Assembly (NCBI GenBank): GCA_012974475.1
Contig: JAAXQD010000008.1
Location: 1 to 6,216, forward strand
Origin: Desulfobacterales bacterium
GTDB lineage: Bacteria > Desulfobacterota > Desulfobacteria > Desulfobacterales > UBA11574
Reading direction: 5' to 3'
DNA length: 6,216 bases
How positions within the stretch are numbered: the first letter of the stretch is position 1; every line of letters starts with the position of its first letter. Positions 6,152 through 6,216 of the stretch are shown in pieces. The translations under genes and the position numbers were made by a program. The notes beneath the pieces are model-generated. The model saw only the letters and a list, made by a program, of their open reading frames with translations, had not been told where the DNA came from and did no database searches.

Positions 6152-6157
6152 GTGTGC

Positions 6158-6216
6158 TTGATTAAAGATATCTTGATAATCACAATGGGAGGCGAATTAA
6201 TACCTAATACATATAT
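6158..6216 (+). CDS. Start of an unidentified gene, cut by the window edge
   Basis: Beginning with TTG, 19 full codons read MIKDILIITMGGELIPNTY without a stop to the edge. The start is supported by the very strong ribosome binding site at 6143-6151. The first residues, a lysine followed by a hydrophobic strand ILIIT and a Gly-Gly turn, resemble the first strand of a Rossmann-like or universal-stress-type fold, but this is too short to name a family. The gene has its own 159-bp AT-rich leader if the small ORF at 5822 is ignored or ends the previous operon, so it may be separately transcribed. Confidence 0.6.
   Translation, partial: MIKDILIITMGGELIPNTY

Overview
The window looks like chromosomal DNA of a Gram-negative anaerobe, most likely a Desulfobacterota (Desulfobacterales-type) bacterium or metagenomic relative. 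The reasons are indirect: moderate GC content by eye, a pair of transferase domains of the rSAM/selenodomain (arsenosugar) group that is frequent there, a lipB-lipA pair, and a 'CACCAAGGCAC' type non-coding repeat common in such genomes. No rRNA or marker gene fixes the taxonomy. All convincing genes are on the + strand.

Layout. 1-162: edge of an upstream region, mostly a degenerate inverted and direct repeat element. 163-1506: a fused two-domain transferase (TIGR04282-like followed by TIGR04283-like). 1722-1994: a 90-residue protein with three tandem Cys-rich (probably zinc-binding) repeats, with its own good ribosome binding site. 2046-2768 and 2839-3735: lipB and lipA, the octanoyl transferase and lipoyl synthase that together make protein-bound lipoate. 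3837-4823: an exported isoaspartyl peptidase/L-asparaginase of the Ntn-hydrolase type. 4846-5808: a divergent acetamidase/formamidase-family protein directly downstream. 5822-5998: a doubtful small ORF. 5999-6157: AT-rich intergenic DNA with a short palindrome and an exact 13-bp tandem duplication. 6158 to the edge: the start of an unidentified gene with a strong ribosome binding site and a TTG start.

How the genes work together. LipB moves octanoate from acyl carrier protein onto lipoyl domains, and LipA inserts two sulfurs, so these two genes form one pathway. The asparaginase and the acetamidase-like protein are both amide-bond hydrolases that would release ammonia or amino acids, and 22 bp separate them, so they are probably co-transcribed; a joint nitrogen-scavenging role is inference. 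The fused transferase probably belongs to an arsenosugar-type cluster whose radical SAM gene, if present, lies upstream of the window. I see no CRISPR array, tRNA, rRNA or transposase, and no convincing new multi-gene system. The most unusual items are the three-repeat Cys protein beside lipB, the transferase fusion, and the repeat element that abuts and may read into the fusion gene's start.
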